Positions 9,438 through 18,774 of a stretch of DNA of 64,000 nucleotides are shown one piece after another. A program made the translations under genes and the position numbers. How positions within the stretch are numbered: position 1 is the stretch's first letter; every line of letters starts with the position of its first letter. This stretch comes from Herbaspirillum autotrophicum (lineage in GTDB: Bacteria; Pseudomonadota; Gammaproteobacteria; Burkholderiales; Burkholderiaceae_D). Under the pieces are notes generated by a model. That model had not been told where the DNA came from. It saw only the letters and a program-made list of their open reading frames with translations, and ran no database searches. The stretch is taken from assembly GCF_001189915.1 (NCBI RefSeq), contig NZ_LFLS01000011.1, forward strand, positions 92,639 to 156,638. The letters run 5' to 3'.

Positions 9438-10370
9438 TTACCTGACGACAGCGCCGGGGCGATCTATCTGGGTAGCCAATGCCCCGCCCTCCGCATAGAG
9501 TTCTGCCATCACTTCCTCGAAACTTGCTCCGAGCATGCGTCGAACGCGCAACAAGAAAATCGGTGCGGGATGACTCGGCTCATGAATCCGAAAATATTCA
9601 ACGATCCGATCCAGCGCTATCTCCACGCCCTTTCGCGTCGTCACTTCAGCTATGCCGTCGACAATTTTTGCGCGTTCGACAGCGACAACTCCCCCAGGCT
9701 CGCCGGTGCCGACATCGGCGAAAACCGCGACAGAGACAGCAGCGACGCTCAATCGCGCCAGCGCCCGGCCCAGCAACTGCAAAACGTCCGAGACATCGAA
9801 ATGCTGCTCAGCGAGCATCATCAAGCCATCCATTTTCAGGAAAGCACCCTGAATTTCCGTCAACAAGTCAAGCGCCGTCGCCTTGAGCTCCTTATCATCG
9901 TGAATCGCACTGCCTTCTCCGCTGACAAACGCATTGAGCGAGATACCTGTCGTTCCAAAACTCGCATTGCCGAGCTGATGCAAAAATTGCGGCTCTGATA
10001 TCCAGCGCAAGTGCAAGGTATGAATCTCTCGGGGAGACTCCCCTGGCAAGGCCCGCGGGTGAATCTCATCAACTGGCGAACTCATGATGTCGGCGAGCAC
10101 GTTGATGCCCTCCGCCAGTCCGGCCATTCCTCTTCTCGCCATGCAGGCACGCATGTACCAGATCGCCACACGAATATCCTTCGCCCGCGCCAGAAGCCCG
10201 AGACAGGAGGTTTCGATCGAACTCCATTGAAAACTGCTCTCGCCTTTTCTCTGCGGCGCATTGCCGACCGCGTCGTATTCACAAATCGCGGCGTCAATCA
10301 GAGCGAAGTCCTCGTCAAAATCCAACGCATGAAGCTCCAACACGTTTTCGTTCCGAGAATCCTTGTCCAT
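9438..10370 (-). CDS. tssA: TssA-like protein of the type VI secretion system (ImpA N-terminal domain)
   Basis: First gene of the T6SS operon. The 310-residue product carries the ImpA N-terminal type region, with LARAKDIRVAIWYMRACMARRGMAGLAEG followed by the EIHPRALPGESPREIH stretch that resembles the VHP-type motif of TssA proteins. TssA proteins organise baseplate priming and sheath growth. The ATG at 10370 has a strong GGGAGG site 4 nt upstream; a longer frame reaches 10550 but its extra 60 codons look non-coding. Length is short compared with TssA1 proteins of about 340-370 residues, so it belongs to a shorter TssA class. The C-terminal subclass is not resolved. Confidence 0.85.
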   Translation of the reverse strand: MDKDSRNENVLELHALDFDEDFALIDAAICEYDAVGNAPQRKGESSFQWSSIETSCLGLLARAKDIRVAIWYMRACMARRGMAGLAEGINVLADIMSSPVDEIHPRALPGESPREIHTLHLRWISEPQFLHQLGNASFGTTGISLNAFVSGEGSAIHDDKELKATALDLLTEIQGAFLKMDGLMMLAEQHFDVSDVLQLLGRALARLSVAAVSVAVFADVGTGEPGGVVAVERAKIVDGIAEVTTRKGVEIALDRIVEYFRIHEPSHPAPIFLLRVRRMLGASFEEVMAELYAEGGALATQIDRPGAVVR

Positions 10371-11004
10371 TACGCCTCCCGATTCATGCTGCTGAAACCA
10401 AATCGATTTCCTTTTTTTGCAGAGAAAAATCCGCCACGCCAAAACACTTCGCTGGTTGAACAACAAGCGTCGCGCAGTCGCTGCGCCATGACACAAGCAC
10501 ACTGCATTCACGTTGGAGTCACAATGAATTGAGCGGCTTTTTGTTGGCAAGAAAATAATACAACTATATTTTTGGTTCAGTGCTAGCTACTTCTGTTGAG
10601 GGTGTTACCCAAACAAGCAACACCGGGAAGGCGAACCGAAGCGTGGCTGCCGATGAGAATTCGACACGATTGAAATTTTGAAATTTTTATTGTTCAACAT
10701 GTCGATCTTTCGGACTAATCCTATATTTATTTGAGAAATGAATACTTAAAGTGGCATGCCTGACAATTAATTGATCAGGTGTGGAGACAAAAAAAAGAAA
10801 CAAGAATGCGCCGTATCGTTTTGAAAACAAGATGACTGATCGGTTGCTACCGAGAAGCGAAGCACCCCTCAACAAAGTTCATCTGGCGGCCGCAGCGCTG
10901 CTTTTCTCAACGCCTTTGCGTTACGGTGTCGCGCAGTCATCTGCTCCCGATTGAAACCATGGCGACCAGCCGATACTGAAAAGTACATTGTTTGGAGGCG
11001 GCAA
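10371..11004. other. Intergenic region between the T6SS operon and a divergent LysR gene
   Basis: A 634-nt AT-rich gap that must hold the promoters of tssA (leftward) and of the LysR gene (rightward). I see no convincing sigma-54 site of the TGGCAC-TTGC type. A 14-bp sequence at 10710-10723 (TCGGACTAATCCTA) weakly resembles the palindrome found around the fimbrial genes. No gene is supported here. Confidence 0.5.
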
Positions 11005-11931
11005 ATGAATATGGATTTGAACAGGAATCGCATGCGGTACTTCGAGGCTGTGAAGGAACATAAATCGATTCGACGGGCAGCCGAACAACTCAATGCCAAA
11101 CCGTCTGTCATTACCCGACAGATACAAACGCTTGAAAATGAAATCGGCACCGAGTTATTCGAGCGCAATCACAAAGGCATGATTCCTACCGAAGCGGCCT
11201 ATTTTCTGACCGAGTTCTGGCTCAGTTGTCTCGCGCAAAAAGAAAATCTGGACGACCAACTACGCACTCTGCGCGAGATACAACATGGTCATATTCAAAT
11301 TTCGCTGTGTGAAGACGTGGCAGAGAGTTTTTTGAATGAAGCATTGTCTGAATTCATTCACCTCTATCCCAAGGTCGAGATTGTCGCCAACGTCCGGGCA
11401 ACCAATGCAATTATCGGTAACGTGGTGGAAAACGTCGCTCATATCGGCATCGCATACAATCCGCCCATGTGTGCCGATATAGACACTCATGCCAGTTCGC
11501 GACATTGCATCGTCGCGGCAATGAGACCAGGACATGCCCTTGCGCAACGCACTGGCCCCATTTCACTTCAGGATGCAATTGAATATCCCTGCGGATTGAT
11601 GCCGACCTCCTACGGCCTCGGGCAACTGGTTCAAAATATCGCCTGCGCTGAAGCGTTGACAATCAAGGCCGCTTTTACATCAAACACGCTGCTCATGCTG
11701 AAACAGTACGCGAAGGCTTCCGATGGCATTTCCTTCCTGACTGATTTCTCGGTAAGACGTGAAATTGCCGCAGGAGAGCTGGTTGCCATTCCTCTCGCTC
11801 ACCCCCTGTTGAACAATCAACATGTCAAGGTATTGGTAAAAGCCAAACGCCCGTTGACGCGCGCCGTCCAGGAGTTACTGACACATATCAAGCAACGAAT
11901 GACAGTATTTAATGACGCCGGCTTCGATTGA
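11005..11931 (+). CDS. LysR-family transcriptional regulator
   Basis: A 308-residue LysR-type regulator. The winged helix-turn-helix is at the N-terminus (RYFEAVKEHKSIRRAAEQL, PSVITRQIQTLENEIGTELFER), followed by the effector-binding domain (GHIQISLCEDVAESFLNEALSEF onward). The effector is unknown. The ATG at 11005 has a GGAGG site 6 nt upstream and is preferred over an ATG at 10951 that would add 18 unsupported residues. It is divergent from the T6SS operon, so regulation of tssA is possible but not shown. It could equally act elsewhere. Confidence 0.93.
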   Translation: MNMDLNRNRMRYFEAVKEHKSIRRAAEQLNAKPSVITRQIQTLENEIGTELFERNHKGMIPTEAAYFLTEFWLSCLAQKENLDDQLRTLREIQHGHIQISLCEDVAESFLNEALSEFIHLYPKVEIVANVRATNAIIGNVVENVAHIGIAYNPPMCADIDTHASSRHCIVAAMRPGHALAQRTGPISLQDAIEYPCGLMPTSYGLGQLVQNIACAEALTIKAAFTSNTLLMLKQYAKASDGISFLTDFSVRREIAAGELVAIPLAHPLLNNQHVKVLVKAKRPLTRAVQELLTHIKQRMTVFNDAGFD

Positions 11932-12120
11932 AGCCGGTACGTGATGTGCAGAAAACTGCTTCTTCTTGATTGTTGACTCGCGCGGAAAGCCGGTTCATCC
12001 GGCCGTAGATTCGCATGCAGACCTGCTCCCCGCTTACGACGTCATCCGGCGCAAACAATCGGGCAGGAATCCGGGGCAATCGACATGGCCTTTTCCCGAG
12101 TGATTGACGAGTTACCGCGC

Positions 12121-12161
12121 AAAAAAGCCCCGCTCCGGGGGGGACGGATCGGGGCAAAAAA
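12121..12161 (-). terminator. Rho-independent terminator of the ketosynthase / ACP operon
   Basis: On the minus strand a GCCCCG stem pairs with CGGGGC across a G/C-rich loop and is followed by six T residues. It lies about 300 nt downstream of the last gene of the 14483-12456 operon. Confidence 0.75.
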
Positions 12162-12191
12162 TGCAGTTCTGCTTGCGCAAAAACTACACCA

Positions 12192-12223
12192 GGTCGTCAG
12201 TTGGTTGAGGGAAACTGACGACC
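12192..12223. other. Perfect 11-bp hairpin of unknown role
   Basis: GGTCGTCAGTT pairs perfectly with AACTGACGACC around a 10-nt loop. There is no T-run on either strand, so it is not a typical terminator. It lies in the 3' region of the ketosynthase operon and could be an RNA processing or stability element. Confidence 0.5.
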
Positions 12224-12455
12224 CGTAGAAAGATAACAACATATTTCGTTGCGTTGGCATCCGCTCTCACGCAAAACACGGAGCTGTTGCGCGTGCGTAC
12301 CAATGCATTGTCTGAGCAGGTAGTTACGCAAGCGACGGCGCCATTTCATTTACCCTCGACATGGCTTGATACTCTCTTACTTTTCAGGAAATCCGGCACC
12401 GCCGCTTTTCAATTTCCCGGCCAGCCGCGCGACGAACCGACTGGGAAAACCCGGC

Positions 12456-12860
12456 TCAATGACTTACCGACTTGCCATTCCACAATGTCTTCCAGCTGTT
12501 CTCTTTTGCCAGCAAACCGATCACTGAACATAACGGCTTGAAAAATATCTCGCGCAAAATCCAGCCTTTCCGGTTTCCTGTTGCACGCATGCCCATTTGG
12601 TAAGCGATATCTTCGACAAACCAGGTGACAGGAATCTGTGCGATTTTTGCAAAAACAGGATATCGCTGCATCAGTCGTACATAAGGAACGCCCCAGAAAT
12701 GATAGCCACGCAAAGTACGCTCAGAGAAATTCTCTTTGCTGTACAGCACATCGGCCCGCCAAAGTTCCATGTCAACACTGCCGATCCGGCACAGCTCCGT
12801 GCAGATGACTTTCTGGCTAGGCTCCCATACCGGGACTTCTTGTGTTTTCAAGATTTTCAT
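12456..12860 (-). CDS. Unknown 134-residue protein linked to ketosynthase and ACP genes
   Basis: Unrecognised protein, 134 residues, rich in Trp and aromatic residues (for example RGYHFWGVPYVRLMQRYPVFAKI and PVTWFVEDIAYQMG). There is no signal peptide and no clear membrane segment. It starts 18 nt after the ketosynthase stop and is in the same direction, so the three genes 14483-12456 very likely form one operon and the protein probably acts with the ketosynthase/ACP pair. The order ACP, ketosynthase, small protein suggests a partner or tailoring role, but this is inference only. Confidence 0.75.
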   Translation of the reverse strand: MKILKTQEVPVWEPSQKVICTELCRIGSVDMELWRADVLYSKENFSERTLRGYHFWGVPYVRLMQRYPVFAKIAQIPVTWFVEDIAYQMGMRATGNRKGWILREIFFKPLCSVIGLLAKENSWKTLWNGKSVSH

Positions 12861-12877
12861 TTGATTTCCTATGTTAT

Positions 12878-14110
12878 CTAAGTATGATTTTTCACAACCA
12901 GCACCGTATTACTACCACCAAAAGCAAATGAATTTGATACCGCATATTCAAGACCAGTCACTGGCAATCCTCGCTGTGGTACGTAATTCAAATCACACGC
13001 ACTGTCTGCCTGCGACCAATGCGTGGTGGGCGGCACAATCTGCGTTTTCAAAGCAAGAATGGTCGCAATCATTTCTATCGCGCCTGCGGCACCCAGCAAA
13101 TGGCCGTGTGCCGACTTGGTGCTGCTGACCGGGATACGATAGGCATGCTCGCCCAACATTTCCTTGATCAGTGCTGTTTCAACCACGTCGCCGACTTTGG
13201 TGGCGGTGCCATGCGCATTGATATAGCCGATTTTTTCCGGCGCGATCCCTGCATCCGTCAGGGCCCGGCCAAAAGCAAGCTTTTGCCCGTTCAAATCCGG
13301 TTTCGACAACGACTTGGCATCATTGCTGACCCCATAGCCGACAATTTCCGCGATTGGCCTGGCACCACGCTGCAACGCATGCTCCAGCGACTCCAGTACC
13401 AATACCGCAGCGCCTTCCGCCAATGCAAACCCGCTCCGGTCCGCACTAAAAGGGCGGCAGCCAGTGCCCGGCGAATCGCCTGGTTCCTTGCACAACACTT
13501 TCATATCGATCCACGACTGGATGATCGCCGGCACCAACAGCGCTTCAGCACCGCCGGCCAGCGCGACATCAAGATAGCCGTCGCGAATCCGCCGAAAAGC
13601 CTCACCGATCGCCACGCTTGATGATGAGCAAGCACACGAATAGGTTTGCGATTCGCCCTGTATGCCATAACGCAAACCGATGTGCGAAGCTGGCGCATGG
13701 GTCATCGCAGCCAGCACGATCAGCATTTTCTTCTGCGGCGATATCTTGTAAAAATCGAAAAAACCTTCTTGCAAGGATTGGGCACCACCCATTCCACTGC
13801 CAAAGAAAACCCCCGCTGACTCACCGAGCGGCAACGGGAGCGTACTCCCTGCCGAATCGATGGCTTGCCTGGCGGCGATGAGCGCCAGTTGACTGACACG
13901 ATCAAGTTGCCGGTTTTCCAATGTGGAAAAATGCGCATCCATATCGATATCGACAACGCCTAAACCTCGTGTCGCGCATAATTCACTGACCATGCGTATG
14001 CCAGTGGCACCCGCAGTCAGATTCGCAAAGAAATCGTCGACGTTATTGCCTAGCGGTGTAACCGCTCCCATGCCGGTGACAACCACCCTGCGTGCAGCAA
14101 GCATATTCAT
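12878..14110 (-). CDS. Beta-ketoacyl-ACP synthase, FabF/KAS II-like
   Basis: A condensing enzyme that would elongate an acyl chain on a carrier protein. The 410-residue thiolase-fold protein starts RRVVVTGMGAVTPLGNNVDDFF like FabF. The active-site Cys lies in SCACSSSSVAIGE near residue 161, a spelling closer to polyketide ketosynthases (ACSSS) than to the housekeeping FabF TACTSG. Both active-site His motifs are intact: NAHGTATKVGD and KSAHGHLLGAAGAIE. The ATG at 14110 has an AGGGGG site 8 nt upstream. The ACP gene lies just upstream. It is a stand-alone enzyme without fabD, fabG or fabZ beside it, so it is probably a specialised synthase rather than the primary FabF. Confidence 0.9.
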   Translation of the reverse strand: MNMLAARRVVVTGMGAVTPLGNNVDDFFANLTAGATGIRMVSELCATRGLGVVDIDMDAHFSTLENRQLDRVSQLALIAARQAIDSAGSTLPLPLGESAGVFFGSGMGGAQSLQEGFFDFYKISPQKKMLIVLAAMTHAPASHIGLRYGIQGESQTYSCACSSSSVAIGEAFRRIRDGYLDVALAGGAEALLVPAIIQSWIDMKVLCKEPGDSPGTGCRPFSADRSGFALAEGAAVLVLESLEHALQRGARPIAEIVGYGVSNDAKSLSKPDLNGQKLAFGRALTDAGIAPEKIGYINAHGTATKVGDVVETALIKEMLGEHAYRIPVSSTKSAHGHLLGAAGAIEMIATILALKTQIVPPTTHWSQADSACDLNYVPQRGLPVTGLEYAVSNSFAFGGSNTVLVVKNHT

Positions 14111-14165
14111 TTTCAAGCCCCCTTTTTCCGCCCTGGAACTTGCAGTTCCATTTTTCGGGCATCGT

Positions 14166-14483
14166 CTATGCCTGCGATTTTTCTTTCTTCAATTCCGTTT
14201 TCTGTTGATTTTTCTGGCGCTGGTATTGTTGTAAAAAACCATCAGCCAGTTCGTCGATATCTGTCGGAAATGCTTCCTTGTCAACACCTTCAAAGTTCAG
14301 TTCGACGTCATAATGCTTTTCCAGCAGCAACTGGATTTCAACCATCGCCAACGAATCGAAATGCTCGATCAAGGTATCGAATTTCTTTCCTGACAATACC
14401 AATTCCCGATCAATGCCCATATATTCGCTGACCAATGTCGCCATTTGATTTTTTACCTCATCAATTGTCAATTCCGGCTTCAT
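14166..14483 (-). CDS. Acyl carrier protein with a charged C-terminal tail
   Basis: A 105-residue acyl carrier protein. The phosphopantetheine attachment motif DSL is in EHFDSLAMVEIQLLLEKHY, so Ser near residue 44 would carry the prosthetic group. The four-helix ACP body ends near residue 85; the rest (YQRQKNQQKTELKKEKSQA) is a lysine/glutamine-rich tail that ordinary AcpP lacks. It is the first gene of the three-gene operon with the ketosynthase. The pair suggests a dedicated acyl or short polyketide synthesis unit. Substrate unknown. Confidence 0.9.
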   Translation of the reverse strand: MKPELTIDEVKNQMATLVSEYMGIDRELVLSGKKFDTLIEHFDSLAMVEIQLLLEKHYDVELNFEGVDKEAFPTDIDELADGFLQQYQRQKNQQKTELKKEKSQA

Positions 14484-14649
14484 TTTATTACCCCCCCGTA
14501 AATTAGTAACGTATCAACAACATACGCCAATCAGACTGGCTGATCGCCAGCCCTGCCATCGATGCAGCATCTCCACAAGCATTCTTGCTTAATCCTGCAG
14601 CGAGCTCAAACTATTTTCAACTACGACTTAACCGTATCCGCACTACCCG

Positions 14650-15651
14650 CTAATTCGTTTGCAACGTAAAGGTAGCAACGGTATTTGCGCTCCCTGGCGT
14701 CACGGCTGGCCGGGTCTGAATATATTGTGCGGAAAAGCCCATACTGAAGCGTGTACCCGCCGAAATTACCGTTATGCCCGGGGTTTCAAATTGCCCCAGG
14801 TTTACCGGTGTGCCGGCCTGATGGAGCATTTGTATACCTACGCCGGTCGCCGTTGAACCACCGCCTAACGCCAGCGTACCTGCGTAACCTGAAATATCAG
14901 CCGTTCCATTGAATTGAATCAGCAGCTTTGGCGGCGCGCTGGTGCAACTCACATTCAGGTTGAATGCCTTATTCCCCTGAACCGAATTCAGGCCGGTAAA
15001 CTTGTTGGTGGCGACGCTGTTCAATGAAACAACTTTGTTGACGGAATCGACATCTACGGTGCAGCCGCCGCTTTGGATATAGCCGCCATTGGAGACATAT
15101 ATCTGCAGTGCCTGATAGCCCGGCACGTTATCGCTGCCATACTCGCCTACGCTCAGCGGACCGGAGCCGACAGTAACTGCGGTCTTGATCAGCTCGAATT
15201 TGAACTGCCCCGGAGAGAAATACATCACTCCGCCATTGGTCGTACTGCCCGCTGTTCCGTAGGGATTGCGCCATTGTGCAGGCGCCAGAGTGACGCCATC
15301 CGAATAAGTGAGGCGATAGCCGATGCCCGCCAGGTTGGTGCGGTACACATTGGGAAAACCGGCGACCGGAGCACCGCCATTCATCGACGGCGTAAAGGTT
15401 TCCAGATCGTTGAGCTGACACGCCAGATAGTTACTCGCGTTGATGAGCGTTTTCGACGGCGCAGTTTGCGTGTATGACGCGAGGACGGCGCCTACCGGAG
15501 CCGTACCGGCACCGAACACCGTGCCAATATTGATATTGAACTGGACCTTTTTCGCGCCATAGGGGTTACCGACCAGTGAGCAAGCTGCCTGACTCTCTCC
15601 ACAGATCAGGAACAATCCTGCCAATCCGAACAAAATATTCCTGATATTCAT
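14650..15651 (-). CDS. Fimbrial tip adhesin (two-domain pilin-family protein)
   Basis: A 333-residue secreted fimbrial protein, last gene of the chaperone-usher operon. It has a signal peptide (IRNILFGLAGLFLICGESQA) then an N-terminal region of about 180 residues that would be the receptor-binding domain, and a C-terminal pilin domain starting near GGCTVDVDS. It ends TRPAVTPGSANTVATFTLQTN, the donor-strand type C-terminal beta strand of pilins. The ATG at 15651 has an AAGG site 8 nt upstream; the frame also reaches a GTG at 15657. Its place after the usher and its length fit a FimH-like tip adhesin. The ligand is unknown. Confidence 0.85.
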   Translation of the reverse strand: MNIRNILFGLAGLFLICGESQAACSLVGNPYGAKKVQFNINIGTVFGAGTAPVGAVLASYTQTAPSKTLINASNYLACQLNDLETFTPSMNGGAPVAGFPNVYRTNLAGIGYRLTYSDGVTLAPAQWRNPYGTAGSTTNGGVMYFSPGQFKFELIKTAVTVGSGPLSVGEYGSDNVPGYQALQIYVSNGGYIQSGGCTVDVDSVNKVVSLNSVATNKFTGLNSVQGNKAFNLNVSCTSAPPKLLIQFNGTADISGYAGTLALGGGSTATGVGIQMLHQAGTPVNLGQFETPGITVISAGTRFSMGFSAQYIQTRPAVTPGSANTVATFTLQTN

Positions 15652-15867
15652 GTACACACCTTCATCCTGTCAATATTGCGTTTATTACGAATAAATCCGA
15701 TTTTCTTTCACATGCTGCGCTGCGGCCACCTGCCTGAATATCGTATGAACATTCAACCTGGCCACCGTCTTCACCATTAGTTCTTCATCAGCGGAAGGCA
15801 TCACATCCGGGCTCGCCTTCCATGCTGATCACGCCGCTCTTAAGTGAAGCAGGTGCGCTGCATTTTT

Positions 15868-18654
15868 CTATTTGCTTAACGCCTTGCCTGCCTTGACCGC
15901 AGAGACTGCCGAAAGTGACACCACCTTCGGCGCCAACACGGTCTGCTGGCAACTGCCTTCGATAAAACTGATGGCTGCTTGTCCTTTAACCGGCTCGGGC
16001 AATGTGTACGTCATTTGGCACTGCTGGTCAGCAGCATCACCCCACTTCACGGTCAGCACGCCGCTATCGGCAACACCCCGGACAAACGCTTTGCTGCCCT
16101 GACCAACCACACCAACCGGTTGCTGCTGTTCGTTCAACACTTCGGCGGCGAAGGGCAACGGGCTGCCATCAGGACGTGTCACCTTGAACGTGACGGCACG
16201 GCTGTTATCGGTTTCAAATTTATACATGACCACCGAACCCATACGTGGCGCGACCGTCTTGCTGGTTTCCTTGAACTGGATATCATCGGACGAACCCTTG
16301 GGATCAATCTCGATCGTATTGTTCTCATAAGGCCGCAGGTACGGTGCCACGGCATGACCGCTGCTATCGACCGTGACCCCGATCGCGCTGCTGATGCCGG
16401 CACCTTCGGCATTCGGCGCAACAATGATGCCGACGGCATCGCCCAGTGTTTGCGACAGCGATACGCCGCCGGGATAGGCGACGATGCCGCCGTTGGCATT
16501 GAACGAAACCTGGCTGTTATCGCCAGACCGGCTGAAGCCGACACCCAGGTTGGCGCTGCTCGCCTGATAACCCATGTTGGCATTGAAATAATTGCTGGTG
16601 CCGCCATCACCGCTGGTACGGCTGCCTGATACGCCATAGGTAACCTTGCGCGCCTCGTCCACGGTACCGTTGACACCAACCTGCATATTGGTACTGCTGT
16701 TGGAGCCCGTATTCCGTGTCAGATAGCTATTCATCGTCGGCGCATTCGAATCTCGTCCGAGCGGAATCGACAACGACAGCATGATCCGATTGTCGCTGCG
16801 GCCACCGTTATAGCCGGCGCCATAGAACACGTTTGCCATCTGCTGTGCCTGCAACTGATCCGACGTCATCGGCGCTGTTTGCGACAAAGTACGCTGCACC
16901 GACAGATTCCAGCTCACCCGGCCCCAATTGGCACCGTAACCTGCAGAAAAAGAGGTCTGACGACCGAGGTTGCCGCCCCAATACTGCACCGAACTGCCAG
17001 ACAGAAACAGAGAACCCGGGCCAACTGCCTGACTGATATTCAGGTCGAGCCGACTGCGCTGACGGTTGATCTGGTTGATGTTTTCACCGCGGGCCGCCAG
17101 GCTGCGCACACTGACGGCATCGTTCAACCCCAGATAGCCGCTACTGGAAAAGCGATAAGCGCCGAGCGCGAAATTGGTGCCTGTCTCGGGAATATTTTTG
17201 TTGTATGCAATCTGAATGCTTTGCCCTTGCAAAGCACTGCTGGATTGCAATTTCGTGTTCGAAACAGCGGCGTCGACAGCAATCGCCCCGATCGGGGTGC
17301 TGACGGCGGAGCCTACCTTGAATTGCAGATAGCCTTCCGAAGCAGCAAAGCCACCATAGCCGGTGAGGAAATTGTTGATCCCCTTCTGCAAAGTACCTTG
17401 CATCACCCATGGCGTGGCATTGCTGACGCTGCTGTATTGACTGAGCTGACCTACTGCTACGCTGTATCTGATCGCACCGGGACGCAGCAATTGCGGGATT
17501 GCGGCATAAGGCACGACGAACTGACTTTGACGACCACTTGTTTCGGTCACGGTCACCAGCAAATCGCCGCCATAACCGGTGGGGTAGAGATCGTCAATGA
17601 CAAACGGACCCGGCGCCACCGTTGTTTCGTAAATGGTGTAGCCTCTCTGGCTGATGGTGACGCGGGCATTGCTCTCGGCGATGCCGCGCACTACCGGCGC
17701 GTAGCCTTGCTGTGATTGCGGCGTTTGACGATCATCGGTGGCAAGCTTGATCCCGCGCAGACGCACGCTATCCATGATCTGCCCGTCAGTAAAACTGTCA
17801 CCCAGCACCAGTTGCGATCTGAGTTCGCTGATATCGCGCTGGAGGTAGGTAGCGGTATTCTGATAAGCCGTACGGCCTGTGATCGAACTCCAGCCTTGTG
17901 CACCTTGATGCCGCAGGCGCCAGTCGCCCAAATTGATGCCGCCGTTCAAGCCCAGATACGATTGCGATCCGGCGTTGCCGCTGGTGGCCGCCGACGAGCT
18001 GAAGTTATAGCCGAGCAAAGCCGCAGTGACGCCGCTGTCGAGCAGAGCAGGATCGACATAGCCACGCGCGGACCGGTTCATGAAGATCTGCGGCACGGTG
18101 ACGGTAAGCGTCTGTTCACCGGCGTCAAAAGACACCGTGGCGCCTGCGATCCAGATACCCAGGTCGCCGCACAGAGGACCATCAGGAATCTGATGAGCAG
18201 CCACCTCGGCTTCACTGCGGGTACCGTCGCCACGCGCAACTTTGTTCAAATCCACCCCAAACCTGGTCAGCATGGCGCGATCAAAACAGGGCATCGCGCT
18301 TTCCTGATTTGGCAAGTTTTTGAACACAATATCATTCATGCCCTGCCAGCCTTGATTGACGGAGACGCCAACGCGATAAATGCCAGGCAACACGATATTG
18401 GCTTTATCGAACCGAGACAAATCCGCCTGTTCATTCATGCCGGGTGCAAAGGATCCGGCGTCGAATTGCATCGCCGCCAGCGAGAATGGTTTGGCAGGTG
18501 CCGCCACGGCTGTACTTGTTTGAAAGAGCAGGCCCGAGAACATGCCGGAAATCAGCATGCTGAGCAAGCGCGGCTGCAATTCAAAAAATACGCCTGCCTC
18601 GACATGGCGACCAATAGGATTGCGTTGCAAAAAATGTAGCGATCTGTTCATCAT
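15868..18654 (-). CDS. Outer-membrane fimbrial usher, FimD/PapC family
   Basis: The usher is the outer-membrane pore that assembles and exports pilins. The product is about 928 residues. An N-terminal signal region (about residues 30-50) is followed by the usher N-terminal domain (FNAMQFDAGSFAPG-type segment, then LSRFDKANIVLPGIYRVGVSVNQ), the beta-barrel with its plug domain (RGIAESNARVTISQRGYTIYETTVAPGPF) and the C-terminal domain (FAAEVLNEQQQPVGVVGQGSKAFVRGV). The ATG at 18654 (followed by a second ATG) is chosen over a frame extension to 18708 because the extra residues are not signal-like. It lies 120 nt after the chaperone gene and 216 nt before the adhesin gene. Confidence 0.94.
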   Translation of the reverse strand: MMNRSLHFLQRNPIGRHVEAGVFFELQPRLLSMLISGMFSGLLFQTSTAVAAPAKPFSLAAMQFDAGSFAPGMNEQADLSRFDKANIVLPGIYRVGVSVNQGWQGMNDIVFKNLPNQESAMPCFDRAMLTRFGVDLNKVARGDGTRSEAEVAAHQIPDGPLCGDLGIWIAGATVSFDAGEQTLTVTVPQIFMNRSARGYVDPALLDSGVTAALLGYNFSSSAATSGNAGSQSYLGLNGGINLGDWRLRHQGAQGWSSITGRTAYQNTATYLQRDISELRSQLVLGDSFTDGQIMDSVRLRGIKLATDDRQTPQSQQGYAPVVRGIAESNARVTISQRGYTIYETTVAPGPFVIDDLYPTGYGGDLLVTVTETSGRQSQFVVPYAAIPQLLRPGAIRYSVAVGQLSQYSSVSNATPWVMQGTLQKGINNFLTGYGGFAASEGYLQFKVGSAVSTPIGAIAVDAAVSNTKLQSSSALQGQSIQIAYNKNIPETGTNFALGAYRFSSSGYLGLNDAVSVRSLAARGENINQINRQRSRLDLNISQAVGPGSLFLSGSSVQYWGGNLGRQTSFSAGYGANWGRVSWNLSVQRTLSQTAPMTSDQLQAQQMANVFYGAGYNGGRSDNRIMLSLSIPLGRDSNAPTMNSYLTRNTGSNSSTNMQVGVNGTVDEARKVTYGVSGSRTSGDGGTSNYFNANMGYQASSANLGVGFSRSGDNSQVSFNANGGIVAYPGGVSLSQTLGDAVGIIVAPNAEGAGISSAIGVTVDSSGHAVAPYLRPYENNTIEIDPKGSSDDIQFKETSKTVAPRMGSVVMYKFETDNSRAVTFKVTRPDGSPLPFAAEVLNEQQQPVGVVGQGSKAFVRGVADSGVLTVKWGDAADQQCQMTYTLPEPVKGQAAISFIEGSCQQTVLAPKVVSLSAVSAVKAGKALSK

Positions 18655-18774
18655 TATTTCGAAATTGAAAACGCAAGTCCAAATGCCTGCTAAAAAGCAT
18701 GGACACAATGTCAGCGTGGAAAGTCAGACGAGGCGGGATCCTGCAATCCCGGCATGGGATACTTGAAATCCGTT

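Larger units (their letters stand above)
11932..12455. other. Intergenic region with two hairpins
   Basis: A 524-nt gap between convergent genes. It holds an 8-bp hairpin over the LysR stop codon (about 11921-11941, no T-run), a strong minus-strand terminator at 12121-12161 and a perfect 11-bp hairpin at 12192-12223. No coding region is supported. Confidence 0.6.

Noticed and set aside
10710..10723. Sixth Rcs-box-like site upstream of tssA
   Set aside because: TCGGACTAATCCTA shares only part of the motif and differs at the conserved GTCCTA arm, so I do not count it as a site.
10551..11004. Sigma-54 promoter for the T6SS operon
   Set aside because: I looked for TGGCAC-N5-TTGC on both strands and found only poor partial matches.
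12254..12541. Plus-strand frame of 95 codons
   Set aside because: Overlaps the operon tail and has no ribosome site or domain.
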